Assembly: GCF_009801115.1 (NCBI RefSeq)
Contig: NZ_VTOL01000001.1
Location: 558,001 to 622,000 of the forward strand
DNA: 64,000 nucleotides
Source of the DNA: Dyadobacter sp. 3J3
Lineage (GTDB): Bacteria; Bacteroidota; Bacteroidia; Cytophagales; Spirosomataceae
Direction: 5' to 3'
Part shown: piece after piece, positions 9,037-19,131 of the stretch
How the letters are laid out: each line of letters opens with the position of its first letter
Position numbering within the stretch: the first letter of the stretch is position 1
Translations under genes and position numbers: made by a program
The notes under the pieces: generated by a model
Database searches by the model: none
What the model saw: the letters and a program-made list of their open reading frames with translations, nothing else
Told to the model about the DNA's origin: nothing

Positions 9037-10515
9037 ATGAAAAACGAATTAGCTGATAAAATAACAGGCACTATATTAATTGTTGACGACACACCCAACA
9101 ACATCAGCATCCTTTTCGACTTTCTGACCAAATCTGGCTATAAAGTGCTCGTCGCCAACGATGGAAAAAGCGCGTTGGAGCAAGCCAGCTACGCTTTGCC
9201 CGATCTAATTCTGCTGGATGTGATGATGCCCGGTATCAGCGGATTTGAAACTTGCCGTCTGCTAAAAAACAATATGGCTACAAAGCACATTCCGGTTATT
9301 TTTATGACGGCACTGACCGAAACGGTTAACAAAGTGAACGGTTTCAATATGGGTGCAGTGGATTATATTACCAAGCCTTTCGAAATTCATGAAGTCCAGT
9401 CCAGGATCGGTACGCATCTCGCACTGGCCAACCTCCGGCAAAACCTGGAACAGATAGTTAATGACCGTACCGCCGATTTAAACGTGGCGTTAACCGAAGT
9501 TGAGCAGCTGAAAGATCAATTGCAGGCAGAAAATATATATCTCAAAGAAGAGATCAAACAATCCAAAAATCCGGATGATATCATCAGCCAAAGCAAGACT
9601 TTCCAAAAAGTGCTGACTAAAATCACTCAGGTTGCGCCTACAAACAGTACTGTGCTGATCACCGGAGAATCAGGCACGGGAAAGGAACTTCTGGCAAGAG
9701 CGGTACACAATTTAAGCAACAGAAAAAACCGTCCACTGATCAAACTCAATTGCGCTGCTCTTCCCGCGAGCCTGATCGAAAGTGAATTGTTTGGCCATGA
9801 AAAAGGATCCTTCACGGGTGCAACTGCACAAAAAAACGGGCGCTTTGAACTGGCAGACGGAGGGACACTTTTTCTGGATGAAATTGGCGAAATGCCACTG
9901 GAATTACAGGCCAAGCTACTTCGAGTTTTACAGGAAGGAGAATTTGAACGGGTTGGCAGTACCAAAACCTTAAAAGTAAATGTCAGGATCATTGCTGCGA
10001 CAAACCGGGACCTGGAAAAAGAGATTACGGAACATCGTTTCCGGGAGGATCTCTACTACCGCCTCAATGTATTTCCGGTTTTCAGTATTCCATTAAGGGA
10101 AAGAAGAGAAGATATACCGCTGCTGGTAAGACATTTTTGCCAGAAACATGGAAAGGACCAGGGTAAAATCATTGACCAGATTCCTCAGAAAGTGATCGAT
10201 GCGCTCAGCGAATATCATTGGCCTGGTAATATACGGGAATTGGAAAATGTAGTCGAAAGATCCATCATTATGTCTCCGGGTAAAACGTTGCTGCTCGACG
10301 ACTGGTCTCCCCGCAAGCTTATGGTTACCGCCAAAGGCAGCCTGATGACCATGGAAGAATGCGAACGCGATCATATCATTTATATACTTACAAAAACCAA
10401 TTGGAAAGTAAGCGGTAAGAACGGCGCAGCTGAAATCCTGGACATGGTACCAACAACGTTAGATTCAAGAATGCGAAAACTCGGCATCAAGCGGCCTTCT
10501 CAATTTCCATTTTAA
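9037..10515 (+). CDS. Sigma-54-dependent response regulator (receiver, AAA+, Fis-type HTH)
   Basis: Domains in order: a CheY-like receiver (residues ~13-130, phospho-acceptor Asp in LILLDVMMPG near residue 61), a coiled-coil linker (~140-185), and a sigma-54 activator AAA+ domain with Walker A GESGTGKE near residue 210. The AAA+ domain also has a GSFTGA loop, a variant of GAFTGA, and GTLFLDEIGE. A C-terminal helix-turn-helix follows (~445-490). It should remodel sigma-54 RNA polymerase when phosphorylated. I start it at the ATG at 9037; a TTG nine bases upstream is in frame but less likely. No cognate kinase is adjacent; the nearest is the hybrid kinase at 14412-18287. Confidence 0.92.
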   Translation: MKNELADKITGTILIVDDTPNNISILFDFLTKSGYKVLVANDGKSALEQASYALPDLILLDVMMPGISGFETCRLLKNNMATKHIPVIFMTALTETVNKVNGFNMGAVDYITKPFEIHEVQSRIGTHLALANLRQNLEQIVNDRTADLNVALTEVEQLKDQLQAENIYLKEEIKQSKNPDDIISQSKTFQKVLTKITQVAPTNSTVLITGESGTGKELLARAVHNLSNRKNRPLIKLNCAALPASLIESELFGHEKGSFTGATAQKNGRFELADGGTLFLDEIGEMPLELQAKLLRVLQEGEFERVGSTKTLKVNVRIIAATNRDLEKEITEHRFREDLYYRLNVFPVFSIPLRERREDIPLLVRHFCQKHGKDQGKIIDQIPQKVIDALSEYHWPGNIRELENVVERSIIMSPGKTLLLDDWSPRKLMVTAKGSLMTMEECERDHIIYILTKTNWKVSGKNGAAEILDMVPTTLDSRMRKLGIKRPSQFPF

Positions 10516-10526
10516 AAGAGATTTTA

Positions 10527-10536
10527 CGAAATATCG
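10527..10536. promoter_or_regulatory. CGAAATATCG motif downstream of the sigma-54 regulator
   Basis: This copy sits in TACGAAATATCGGAAATG, 11 bp after the regulator stop and about 120 bp before the NRDE gene. The copy near 18467 shares the same flanks (TACGAAATATCG-AAATG), giving about 17 matching positions and making chance similarity less likely. Confidence 0.3.
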
Positions 10537-10655
10537 GAAATGAAAGTTTAAAGACAACTGGGTTAAATAAACATAAAAAGCTCATTAACAAATATTTAAA
10601 TACAAAAATTATATTGGAATAACATTTGATTACTTATTCAAAAAAAGCAATCAAC

Positions 10656-11375
10656 ATGTGCACGGTAAGTTATCTCCCATATCAGAACGGTTTTATCCTC
10701 ACTTCCAGCAGGGATGAAAAGCTGGTGCGTCCAGTAGCAAGGCTCTCAGATCCAGTCATGATCCACGATCAGGAAGTAACTTTCCCAAAAGATCCACTGG
10801 GCCAGGGGACCTGGATAGCCACCTCCAAAACAAAAACTGTTTGTCTGCTCAATGGCGCATTCACTGCCCATTTACCAAAGCCTCCGTATAAACACAGCCG
10901 GGGCTTGGTGGTTTTGGATGTCTTCGACTATTTTTCAATTGGCAATTTTGCTGCAAATTATGATTTCAGTGGTTTGGAGCCTTTCACCTTACTATTAATT
11001 GAAAAGAGACGATTGTTGGTTTTACGTTGGAATGGGAAGAGGCTTTTTATGGCTGATAAGGATGCTTCGATCCCGCACATCTGGTCATCGGCTACCCTTT
11101 ATGCGCCTGAAATCATCGAAAAACGGGAAGATTGGTTTAAAAAATGGCTGAATTCTCAGGACAATTTTTCATTGGAAAACATCAGAAAGTTCCATAAAAC
11201 AGCCGGTGACGGTGACCTTGAAAACGCGGTCTTTATGCGCCGTGAAAATCTATATGCCACTGTTAGTCTTACCAGTGTCGTTCAGACCCGCGACCAGATG
11301 GAAATGATTTACGAAGACCTCATTCATTCAAAAATTTTCCAAAACAAACTGTCCCTGGCTTATGCGTCAAATTGA
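10656..11375 (+). CDS. NRDE/TANGO2-like family protein
   Basis: The translation from the ATG at 10656 begins MCTVSYLPYQNGFILTSSRD, the hallmark of NRDE proteins, where a cysteine follows the initiator Met and an NRDE-like motif follows it (here SRDEK). A TTG 30 bp upstream would add residues in front of that conserved Cys, so I reject it. The ~239-residue protein is cytosolic and of unknown reaction; eukaryotic TANGO2 relatives are implicated in haem and lipid homeostasis. Its 3' end overlaps the ATP-grasp gene by 14 bp, showing tight translational coupling. Confidence 0.82.
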   Translation: MCTVSYLPYQNGFILTSSRDEKLVRPVARLSDPVMIHDQEVTFPKDPLGQGTWIATSKTKTVCLLNGAFTAHLPKPPYKHSRGLVVLDVFDYFSIGNFAANYDFSGLEPFTLLLIEKRRLLVLRWNGKRLFMADKDASIPHIWSSATLYAPEIIEKREDWFKKWLNSQDNFSLENIRKFHKTAGDGDLENAVFMRRENLYATVSLTSVVQTRDQMEMIYEDLIHSKIFQNKLSLAYASN

Positions 11376-12468
11376 AACAGCTGAGATCGAAAGCCAGGCA
11401 ACGCTGATATCTCGAACTCCGACCGTATTTAAAGTAACTAAAAACAAGCGGTTGATCCGGCTCAAAAGCTGGGAATATTGGCCATTTTCGGTGGTTTATA
11501 TTCCAGTATTTGTCTACTGGTTTTGGCTCTCGATCAAAGCACGTTCTTTCTTTTTCTTCTCCGCCTCCAATCCTTCCATTGAATCGGGGGGGATGCTGGG
11601 AGAATCCAAAATTGATATTCTGGATCTGATAGCTGATACTTACAAACCTATAACGGTTTTTATTAAACGCAATTTTGAAATACCAGCTTTTAGCGCCAAA
11701 CTGATGACAGCAAATCTTGATTTTCCGGTTATTGCCAAACCCAATGCCGGTGAACGCGGCTGGCGTGTGGAAAAGATCATGGATATCAATCAGCTTCTTG
11801 CCTATCATCAGCAAAGTCCTGTCGATTACCTGATTCAGGAGTACGTAGATTATCCACTTGAATTCGGTGTTTTTTACTATCGTATGCCCGATCAATTAAC
11901 TGGATACATTTCTTCTATTGTTCAAAAAGAATTTCTAAGTATTACAGGAAATGGGCACAACAATGTAGGAGAACTGATTTTGGATAATGAACGCGCGGTT
12001 TTACAATGGGATCTGCTGAAAATAAAATATGCGCATGCACTGGATATGGTTTTGGCAAAAGGCAAAAAAATGACACTCGTTTCCATTGGTAATCATTGTC
12101 TGGGCACCAAGTTTCTCAATGCAAACCATTTGATCACACCAGAACTAACGGCGATTTTTGATCAGATCAGTACCAGCATCAACGGGTTTTACTACGGACG
12201 TTATGATCTCCGATGCAGTAACCTGACCGACTTTTACCAAGGCAAAAACATTAAAATTATGGAGCTCAATGGAGCTGGCGCCGAGCCTGCACATATTTAC
12301 GATCCTGGATTTTCGATCTGGGAAGGCTGGAAAGTATTGTTGTTTCACTGGCATATACTTTTCAAAATCAGCGTGCAAAATCATAAAAACGGTGTTCCCT
12401 ACATGAAGCTAGCCGAGGCAAGGTCCATTTTAAAACGCATCAACGAAAACAAACAAAAAAACCGGTAA
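11362..12468 (+). CDS. ATP-grasp domain protein (D-Ala-D-Ala ligase-like)
   Basis: The 368-residue protein has an aromatic N-terminal segment with a hydrophobic run (VVYIPVFVYWFWLSI, about residues 44-58), then an ATP-grasp fold. Visible elements are DFPVIAKPNAGERGWRV, the DYLIQEYVDYPLEFGVFYYR strand pair, and a metal-binding end with GRYDLRCSN and KIMELNGAGAEPAHIYDP. ATP-grasp enzymes ligate carboxylates to amines; the substrate here is unknown. The N-terminal substrate half of a true Ddl is absent. It overlaps the NRDE gene and is followed 3 bp later by a LysE exporter, so the three form an operon. Confidence 0.8.
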   Translation: MRQIETAEIESQATLISRTPTVFKVTKNKRLIRLKSWEYWPFSVVYIPVFVYWFWLSIKARSFFFFSASNPSIESGGMLGESKIDILDLIADTYKPITVFIKRNFEIPAFSAKLMTANLDFPVIAKPNAGERGWRVEKIMDINQLLAYHQQSPVDYLIQEYVDYPLEFGVFYYRMPDQLTGYISSIVQKEFLSITGNGHNNVGELILDNERAVLQWDLLKIKYAHALDMVLAKGKKMTLVSIGNHCLGTKFLNANHLITPELTAIFDQISTSINGFYYGRYDLRCSNLTDFYQGKNIKIMELNGAGAEPAHIYDPGFSIWEGWKVLLFHWHILFKISVQNHKNGVPYMKLAEARSILKRINENKQKNR

Positions 12469-12471
12469 GCC

Positions 12472-13086
12472 ATGACATCACTATCACTTAACTTCCTTAC
12501 CGGACTGATCGTCAGCTTTTTGGGTACACTTCCGCTGGGTATTCTCAACGTGACCATCATGGATGTATCCCTAAAAAAAGGAATGAATGCAGCACTTCGC
12601 TTTGCTTTGGCATGTGCTTTGGTAGAGCTGGTTTACAGTTATATCTCCGTTCAGCTTACCAGATCGCTCATAGAATTTCCGGCGCTCAAACCCATTACGG
12701 AAGTAATTGCTGCCATCACATTGCTGACGATGGGCATTTATTATATCCGTAAGCAGGACGCACTCGTTGCAAGCAAACAAAAAGCAGTTTCATCCTTCTA
12801 TCTGGGCTCAATTTTAAGTATACTCAATGTAGTCGCATTTCCCTTTTGGATTCTTTACACGACACTTTTAGAAAGTAAAGGAATCGTAGGCCTTTCACAA
12901 CAGCCGCTGATTGTCATTTATGTTTTAGGGATTTCGCTGGGAACTATCGCAGGCCTGCTTCCTTTCGCATACGCCAGCCGGTTTTTTACCCGCATTATAG
13001 CCAGGCATCAGCATCAAATGGATCGGATGATTGGTTGTCTTTTTATTTTCCTTTCGGCATGTCAGTTTATTTCCTTAGTCATTTAA
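12472..13086 (+). CDS. LysE family amino acid exporter
   Basis: The 204-residue inner-membrane protein begins with the LysE-like stretch LTGLIVSFLGTLPLGILNVT and has about six hydrophobic segments, the usual length and topology for LysE/RhtB exporters. These proteins expel amino acids or small amines. The start ATG is three bases after the ATP-grasp stop. Placement in the NRDE/ATP-grasp operon suggests it could export the product or a toxic substrate of the ligase; that is inference. Confidence 0.82.
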   Translation: MTSLSLNFLTGLIVSFLGTLPLGILNVTIMDVSLKKGMNAALRFALACALVELVYSYISVQLTRSLIEFPALKPITEVIAAITLLTMGIYYIRKQDALVASKQKAVSSFYLGSILSILNVVAFPFWILYTTLLESKGIVGLSQQPLIVIYVLGISLGTIAGLLPFAYASRFFTRIIARHQHQMDRMIGCLFIFLSACQFISLVI

Positions 13087-13098
13087 ACCAAAGATCTC

Positions 13099-13424
13099 AT
13101 GTCTCAAAAAAATAATCCTGATACATTCGAGGATTTGAAGATACTGATTAGCGCAGGAGCAGCCCGGGAAGCCATTGATCCTGTCCGGTTTATCAGTAAT
13201 CATTCCATACGTGAAATGGATTATGCTATCGTCGAAAAATTCTTTACAAAACCAGGGTACCGGATTTGGCCATGATACCAACCAGATTACCATGATAAAC
13301 CGCGGTGGGCCGATTAAAAAATTTCGGATTGAAGCACAAAACCGAAGTAGCCAGGGACATCGTGAACAGCATAACTCTTATGATTGCCAGACATTTCAAA
13401 ATGAATATCTCTGCTGTTTTATGA
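13099..13424 (+). pseudogene. Frameshifted gene of unknown function between lysE-like and hydrolase genes
   Basis: An ATG at 13099, 12 bp after the LysE stop, opens a frame ([20 protein letters not shown] onward) that runs to a TGA at 13273-13275. Protein-like sequence continues in the next frame ([19 protein letters not shown]). It then shifts at an A6 run near 13316-13321 into a third frame (FGLKHKTEVARDIVNSITLM) ending at the TGA 13422-13424. That last stop overlaps the hydrolase ATG in a classic ATGA, so the intact gene (~105 residues) was probably part of this operon. Two indels are needed. I do not recognise the family; sequencing error at the A-run is possible. Confidence 0.5.
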
Positions 13425-14296
13425 AAAACAAATTCAACATCACAAAATCCCGGTTTGACAGATGTCTTGCTGTCTTTTGCTTACTTTTGACGCCCGTCTT
13501 TTTCAGCCAGTGCATGTCTTTCCGAAAAACCGATCAGGAGATCACGGCATACTTTGAAAATTCGCCTGTAAAACCCTCATTTGGTTTTGCAAATGTAGGT
13601 AGCAGAAAAATTCATTATGCGGAAATCGGATCAGATACACTGCCGCTGGTGGTTTTTGTTCACGGCTCCCCCGGCTCCTGGACAGCATTCATCGATTTTT
13701 TTAAAGATTCAATTTTGTACAGACACGCTCATCTGGTATCTGTTGACAGGCTTGGTTTTGGAAAATCCGGATTGGGAAAAGTGGAAAGTTCTATGCAAAA
13801 ACAGGCTGAGGCGATTGTTGCGGTAATAACCGCTGCCGCGCCCGGCTCCCGGGCCTTATTGGTAGGGCATTCACTGGGCGGGCCTGTTATTGCCAGGGCA
13901 GCCATGGATTATCCCAGTCAGATAAGCGGCTTGATTTTGGTGGCTGGCTCAATCGATCCAAACCTTGAAAAGAAAGAATGGTTTCGCCCGATACTAGGCT
14001 CTTTTCCTTTCAGACAACTATTACCAGTTGATCTGGATGTAAGCAATCGCGAAATCCGGCCATTAAAAGGTGAGTTGACCAAAATGCTGCCGCTATGGTC
14101 GAACATCCGTATGCCCGTGACAGTGATCCAGGGTGAAGTGGATGACCTGGTTCCACCTGGAAACGCCGATTTTGCCAAACGAATGCTTGTAAACGCTAAT
14201 GTGACTGTGCAGATGATTCCGGAAATGAATCATTTTATTCCCTGGCGACGGCCGGATTTGATAAGAAAGGCAATTTTGACGCAGTTGGCCAAGTAA
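13421..14296 (+). CDS. Alpha/beta hydrolase, probable lipoprotein
   Basis: From the ATG at 13421 the protein has ~291 residues. An N-terminal hydrophobic segment ends in a cysteine (LLLTPVFFSQC), suggesting a lipoprotein signal. The hydrolase fold shows the oxyanion-hole region VVFVHGSPGSWTAF, the nucleophile elbow GHSLGG (Ser near residue 149), an Asp in GEVDDLVPPG and the catalytic His in MNHFIPW. The substrate is unknown. An in-frame upstream extension reaches 13175, but it overlaps the degraded preceding gene and lacks a signal peptide, so the 13421 start is preferred. Confidence 0.85.
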   Translation: MKNKFNITKSRFDRCLAVFCLLLTPVFFSQCMSFRKTDQEITAYFENSPVKPSFGFANVGSRKIHYAEIGSDTLPLVVFVHGSPGSWTAFIDFFKDSILYRHAHLVSVDRLGFGKSGLGKVESSMQKQAEAIVAVITAAAPGSRALLVGHSLGGPVIARAAMDYPSQISGLILVAGSIDPNLEKKEWFRPILGSFPFRQLLPVDLDVSNREIRPLKGELTKMLPLWSNIRMPVTVIQGEVDDLVPPGNADFAKRMLVNANVTVQMIPEMNHFIPWRRPDLIRKAILTQLAK

Positions 14297-14411
14297 GCAA
14301 ATCAAATTCATGCCCAAACACCCTGACTATTTACAAAATTTGACTTCATTACATTATAACTAAATTGGCATCATTATTAAAAAATAACAATACATATTAC
14401 AGCAGTTTAAA

Positions 14412-17400
14412 TTATTTGGCCAACACCATGCAACTAACCAAATACTCCCTAATCCTCCCCATATTAAATTCCCCGGCCCATTTTCTTACCTGCCTCACAA
14501 AAGCAATAGTATCAGGATAATCCCGTTCTATCTCATTCAATGTATCCAGAATTCCCTGAATGTCCCCTTTCATTGCATTTTCCATCAATATTTCAAGTTC
14601 CTTTCCGGGAGGCAATTGATCGTTCATATCCGGGTTACCGGCAATTTCTGATACGGTTTGTAACTGATTTTCTGTGGCAAACGTCCATTGCAGATTCAGT
14701 TGCCGCGCAACCACTGACAACAATGCTGTTATATTAACCGGCTTTGGTACAAAATCATCAAATCCTCCATCCAGACTTCGTTTTTGATTGCGCTCAAATA
14801 CGTTTGCTGAAAAGGCGATCATTTTCGTATTAGCCAGCGCAGGATTCTTTTTCATCTCCGTTACGGCCTCAAAGCCGTTCAAACGCGGCATCACAAGATC
14901 CATAATCACCAGGTCGGGAACCATTGAACTGGCCAGTTTAACAGCTTCTTGTCCGTCGGATGCTTCCAGAATAAGGAAGCCTAAAGATAAAAACAACTCA
15001 TGCACGACCAGCCGGTTTTCAGCATGGTCATCCACAATGAGCATAGTCTTTCTATCACCTAAATAACCTGTTATATCCCGGTCTGAAAACCTGGGGGCCA
15101 TTTCACCAACCGCTTCACTGAGCGTCAGGATCAATGAGAACACACTACCTTTTCCTATTTCACTTCGCACATCAAGTTTTCCGTCCATAAGTCCAACCAG
15201 GTTACTGGCAATCGCAAGTCCCAGGCCTGTGCCTTCCGAAAACAGCCTGCGGTCTTTGATCTGATGAAAAGGAAGAAATATTTCGTCTAAAAATTCTTTT
15301 GAAATACCGATTCCGGTATCTTTTACTTCAAATTTTATTTCAAAAAAACCTGTTTGCAAGGCGTTGCTGCTGACGTGAAAAGTCACACTACCCTTTTCGG
15401 TAAACTTCACGGCATTACCCAGCAAATTGGTCAATACCTGCATAATACGCTTCTCGTCACCGATTACGAGCGCAGGTATTTGTTTGTCGATAATCATTTC
15501 AAATGCCAAATCTTTTTCCTCTGCCCTGCCCTGAAAAAGATTTGCTATATCATTTAATAAACCCGGCAGACTGAAAACGGTATTTTCCATTTCCAGCTTT
15601 TGCGCCTCGATTTTCGAAATATCCAGAACCTCGTTGATCAGATTCAGTAAATGCTCGCCACTTTTCCGGATGATGTTCAAGCCTTTATCCTGGCTTTGTG
15701 TTAGCGCAGGCTCTCTTTGTAAAACTTGTGCAAAACCCAGTATCCCGTTCAAGGGTGTTCTTAATTCATGGCTCATATTGGCGAGGAATTCGCTTTTGGC
15801 ATGGTTTGCTTTTTCAGCGGCATCTTTGGCCAGTTGCAGGCGCGCAGCCTGCTCCACAAGTTCCTCTTTTTGCAAAACTACCTCGGCCGTCCGGCTGTCA
15901 ACCAAATTTTCCAGTTTGGCCTTTTCATTGTTCAACCTACGGGTATACAGCCATATCGCCAGAGAAATAATCAAAAAAGCTGATACGGCATACAACAGAT
16001 AGGCCCACCAGGTACGGAACCAGGGATCCTGAATATCAAATGCGAAACTACTTTCCCGGCTCAGTTCCCGATAAGGATTCCTGGCCATTACATGAAATAC
16101 ATAGTGACCGGCGGGCAGGTTGGTATAATCCTTCCAGCTTTCCTTCGACCAGCGCGACCATTCCAGATCGGTCGCCATCACGCCATTTCCGATCAGTTTG
16201 TAACGGAATTCATTACCCGTTTCACCCACATAACTCGTAGCCGCAAAACGAAAGGAAAGATCTCTCAAATTGTACGATAACGGCTTACTCAAAACCGTAT
16301 CTTGTCTTAGGTCTTTACCCGAAATATTCAACAATGAATCATTTAACAAAAGACGAACCTCCCTGATCAGAACCGGATAAGAGGGGTGCATGGCCATTTG
16401 AATACCATCATATCGATACAACCCTTCGTCATTTCCAACCCATACGATACCCGTTTTTTCCGGATAAATACAATAACCTTTCCGCTGGATCGGCATCAGG
16501 CTAAGGCTGTCCCATTCCGTATTACCATTTGGCAATTGTCGCAAAATACCAAGTGGATTTGCAAACCACCAGTTGCGGGCGCTATCCTCTACAAAATACG
16601 GAGCACTGTTGATAGAATCACGAAGCAGGTTTTGAAAAACAGGTATTTCTTCAAATTCCCCTTTTTGGCGGTCAAATGCATATACGTGATTTTTGGAGGT
16701 AAATCTTGGTTCCCCGGCCGTTGGAAAAACATAATTCCAGGAAAGCTCATTGAGCCCTGCCCCAACGTGTACTGAGGATGGCCCTTTCACTGGTTGTTCC
16801 TGACCGGGTATATGGTTTAAATCAATTTTAAAAAAGCCGCTTTTATTGGTACCAGCCCAGATCTTTCCGTCCACATCCTCCGCCAACGAGCGACAATCTG
16901 CATTCAGCCCCTGGATCCTACCCATTTCTTTCCATGAATTACCAGAAATCCTGTATAAAAATACTCCATTGGAAAGAGCGGCAAGCAAATATCCGGGACG
17001 CAGTTTGGATTTCAATAACGCATATACAGATTCACCACCCGTAGATAATACCTGAACGACATGATCATTCCGTATCCGGAAAATATTTTCAGATGTACCC
17101 GCATACAGGTCCGTGCCATCGGAAAGCAGAGTCCGGCAGGCCGAGCGAATAAATGGAAGCGGTTCAAACAATTCTCTTGACGCACTCCACCCCAGTAAAC
17201 CAATTCCCGTCCCGACATACAATTTTCCGCCGTGACGGGCAATGCTCCAAACCGTAGAATTAATATTTTGGCTTGTGCCGAAACGGCTTACCGGCAAATT
17301 ATAGCCGATCTGGCAGATTCCGCTGCCGGTCATTGCCCAGAGTGAAAGCTGTTTGTCCAGATACAACGAAGCAATGCTGTTCTGGTTAAATCCTGTTGAT

Positions 17401-18287
17401 CCATCCAGCTGCATTTGTTCTGCACCAGATTGATTCAATATCCTGATACCTCCAAACTGACTTGCAATGAAATACTGATATGATTTTTCCTCCTTATTGA
17501 AAGAACAAATGGCACTGGTAATGGCTGAACTTTTAAGCCAAGGATCAGCTGATGTTTTGAAAGGAATCAATTTTGCCGCGACGCCGGAAGGCGAATAAAC
17601 AAACATTCCATTCTTTTCAGTTACTGCAAGCAGCTTTTTGTCAGTAAATTCGAGCAGCGCCTGTATTTTCAGGTTGACAAACTGGCCGCTATTGGCTGCG
17701 GGTTTCAGTTCATCCGAAACCAGATGAAGTAGTTGACCGGAAATTTCCTGTACGTATAAAATATTACGGACGAAATTGGCCGTCAAAAATTTGTTTTTAG
17801 CAGTCCAAATCCTAAATTTTTTGTCATTGAAGCGATAGATCTTTTTTGAAGTACAAAAATAAATACCTGTTGAGTCACTAAACAGGCGGTTAACGGGTAA
17901 AATAGTTCGTTCGGCCTTAGGCAACTTTTTGCTGAGCGATTTGTACTCCACTTGTCCACCGGGTTTTGGAAGCAGATAGCCAAAATCCGTTGAGGTTCCC
18001 ACATAGACAAGGCCGTCCTTTCCAACAATCAATGATTTAACAGCAGCACCCGGCACCTCGATCAGTTTCCAGGTGCTGCCGTCATATTCCAATACGCCGC
18101 TTTGATTTCCCACATAAAGAACCCCGCGCCGATCTTGAATGATCGTCCAGTTTTCAGGATGTGCCTGATACATTTTGGGGCTAAAATGCTGAATAAGCGG
18201 TGTGCCGACGCCCTGCGCAATTACAACGACCGTAAAACCTCCTATCATGCCGAGGCAAAGTAAAAGGAGTTCTGCAAATCTTCTCAT
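14412..18287 (-). CDS. Hybrid two-component sensor kinase with propeller sensor and receiver
   Basis: The 1291-residue protein has a signal/anchor segment, then ~700 residues of two-component-regulator propeller repeats (many W-GN/V-GT motifs such as [15 protein letters not shown]). After these come a Y_Y_Y domain (about 690-755) and a transmembrane helix (~760-785). A HisKA domain follows with the phospho-accepting His in [12 protein letters not shown] near residue 839, then a HATPase ([23 protein letters not shown]) and a receiver ([12 protein letters not shown], Asp near 1127). An ~80-residue tail carries no recognisable DNA-binding domain, unlike HTCS regulators that end in AraC. It is transcribed away from the exported gene cluster at 18624. 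Confidence 0.92.
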   Translation of the reverse strand: MRRFAELLLLCLGMIGGFTVVVIAQGVGTPLIQHFSPKMYQAHPENWTIIQDRRGVLYVGNQSGVLEYDGSTWKLIEVPGAAVKSLIVGKDGLVYVGTSTDFGYLLPKPGGQVEYKSLSKKLPKAERTILPVNRLFSDSTGIYFCTSKKIYRFNDKKFRIWTAKNKFLTANFVRNILYVQEISGQLLHLVSDELKPAANSGQFVNLKIQALLEFTDKKLLAVTEKNGMFVYSPSGVAAKLIPFKTSADPWLKSSAITSAICSFNKEEKSYQYFIASQFGGIRILNQSGAEQMQLDGSTGFNQNSIASLYLDKQLSLWAMTGSGICQIGYNLPVSRFGTSQNINSTVWSIARHGGKLYVGTGIGLLGWSASRELFEPLPFIRSACRTLLSDGTDLYAGTSENIFRIRNDHVVQVLSTGGESVYALLKSKLRPGYLLAALSNGVFLYRISGNSWKEMGRIQGLNADCRSLAEDVDGKIWAGTNKSGFFKIDLNHIPGQEQPVKGPSSVHVGAGLNELSWNYVFPTAGEPRFTSKNHVYAFDRQKGEFEEIPVFQNLLRDSINSAPYFVEDSARNWWFANPLGILRQLPNGNTEWDSLSLMPIQRKGYCIYPEKTGIVWVGNDEGLYRYDGIQMAMHPSYPVLIREVRLLLNDSLLNISGKDLRQDTVLSKPLSYNLRDLSFRFAATSYVGETGNEFRYKLIGNGVMATDLEWSRWSKESWKDYTNLPAGHYVFHVMARNPYRELSRESSFAFDIQDPWFRTWWAYLLYAVSAFLIISLAIWLYTRRLNNEKAKLENLVDSRTAEVVLQKEELVEQAARLQLAKDAAEKANHAKSEFLANMSHELRTPLNGILGFAQVLQREPALTQSQDKGLNIIRKSGEHLLNLINEVLDISKIEAQKLEMENTVFSLPGLLNDIANLFQGRAEEKDLAFEMIIDKQIPALVIGDEKRIMQVLTNLLGNAVKFTEKGSVTFHVSSNALQTGFFEIKFEVKDTGIGISKEFLDEIFLPFHQIKDRRLFSEGTGLGLAIASNLVGLMDGKLDVRSEIGKGSVFSLILTLSEAVGEMAPRFSDRDITGYLGDRKTMLIVDDHAENRLVVHELFLSLGFLILEASDGQEAVKLASSMVPDLVIMDLVMPRLNGFEAVTEMKKNPALANTKMIAFSANVFERNQKRSLDGGFDDFVPKPVNITALLSVVARQLNLQWTFATENQLQTVSEIAGNPDMNDQLPPGKELEILMENAMKGDIQGILDTLNEIERDYPDTIAFVRQVRKWAGEFNMGRIREYLVSCMVLAK

Positions 18288-18623
18288 GTATTCTACCTGA
18301 TAACGAACTGATGTTCAATGTACGGAAAAAGTATTCAACTTCTGTTCCTTGACTATTCCTGTTTTATATTAAAGCCATTATGGCCCTTCAAAGCACACAA
18401 TCGAACTTTCCCCCTCCGCCACACTTTTAATCGCCTGGAATATCTTCCGAAAACTCCGAAAGATTACGAAATATCGAAAATGGTCTGGTTTGGCACACAC
18501 CCAAAAAAAGACTCATAATACCAAAAGGACATAACAGAGGCGCTTTTCTGGTGATCCATTGTTGATGGCATATCCTTTGAATGTAAATACCCTAAACGAA
18601 AGTAAAAAACAACCTTTTAAGCT
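18288..18623. other. 336-bp divergent intergenic region
   Basis: This region separates the hybrid kinase (leftward) from the nine-gene cluster (rightward), so it should hold promoters for both. The clearest element is the CGAAATATCG motif at 18467-18476. A TATCCTTTG near 18570 resembles a -7 element with one extra base. A TGGCAC near 18490 lacks the GC element expected of a sigma-54 promoter. No gene is supported. Confidence 0.4.
18467..18476. promoter_or_regulatory. CGAAATATCG motif upstream of the hybrid kinase
   Basis: The third copy of the motif, in the context TACGAAATATCGAAAATG, lies about 180 bp upstream of the hybrid kinase start and 150 bp upstream of the DinB gene. It matches the 10527 copy over about 17 bases with one difference. 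Confidence 0.3.
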
Positions 18624-19127
18624 ATGAAATTACAAGATGTTTCCATAGAAATCCTAAGTCAGCTCGCACAGATGACCCAGCAGTTTTCTCAGGAAGAGTA
18701 TACCAGGCCACTGGACCTGCTTTCAAACAATTCCGTCGGGCGTCATTTACGGCACATTCTCGAATTTTATGATCTCGCGGCCAGGGCTGCGACATCAGGC
18801 AAGCTCAACTATGACAAGCGTGAACGTAACCTTGCTCTCGAAAATAGTCCACGGGAGGCCGTGTCCAAAATGAAAGAACTGATTGCTTTAATACGCATAA
18901 CGAAGGATGATATGGTATTGAAACTGGAAGCTTCCTATTCTTCGGACGAAAGAAATGATGTCAAGATCACGACAACTTTTTACCGGGAGCTGCTTTACAA
19001 TGTGGAACATGCCGTACACCACATGGCCATCATCGCTATTGCGGTAAAAGTTGATTTCAAACACATCAGGTTATCTGAAAATTTCGGAATTGCCTATTCG
19101 ACCGTAAAACATCAACAAACAGCCTGA
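18624..19127 (+). CDS. DinB-like four-helix protein
   Basis: The 167-residue cytosolic protein has the DinB/YfiT-type helical-bundle pattern, with possible metal ligands in GRHLRHILEFYD (about residues 47-58) and VEHAVHHMAII near the C-terminal end. Members are metal-binding and some are thiol-dependent transferases or stress proteins; the reaction here is unknown. It is the first gene of a rightward cluster; the YceI gene begins 4 bp after its stop, so the two are co-transcribed. Confidence 0.7.
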   Translation: MKLQDVSIEILSQLAQMTQQFSQEEYTRPLDLLSNNSVGRHLRHILEFYDLAARAATSGKLNYDKRERNLALENSPREAVSKMKELIALIRITKDDMVLKLEASYSSDERNDVKITTTFYRELLYNVEHAVHHMAIIAIAVKVDFKHIRLSENFGIAYSTVKHQQTA

Positions 19128-19131
19128 CAAT

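Noticed and set aside
13175..13420. N-terminal extension of the alpha/beta hydrolase
   Set aside because: It overlaps the degraded upstream gene and would bury the signal sequence; the ATGA junction at 13421 fits the start better.
18487..18500. TGGCAC near the hybrid kinase, as a sigma-54 promoter
   Set aside because: The -12 GC element at the right spacing (TTGC) is absent, so it does not fit a -24/-12 promoter.
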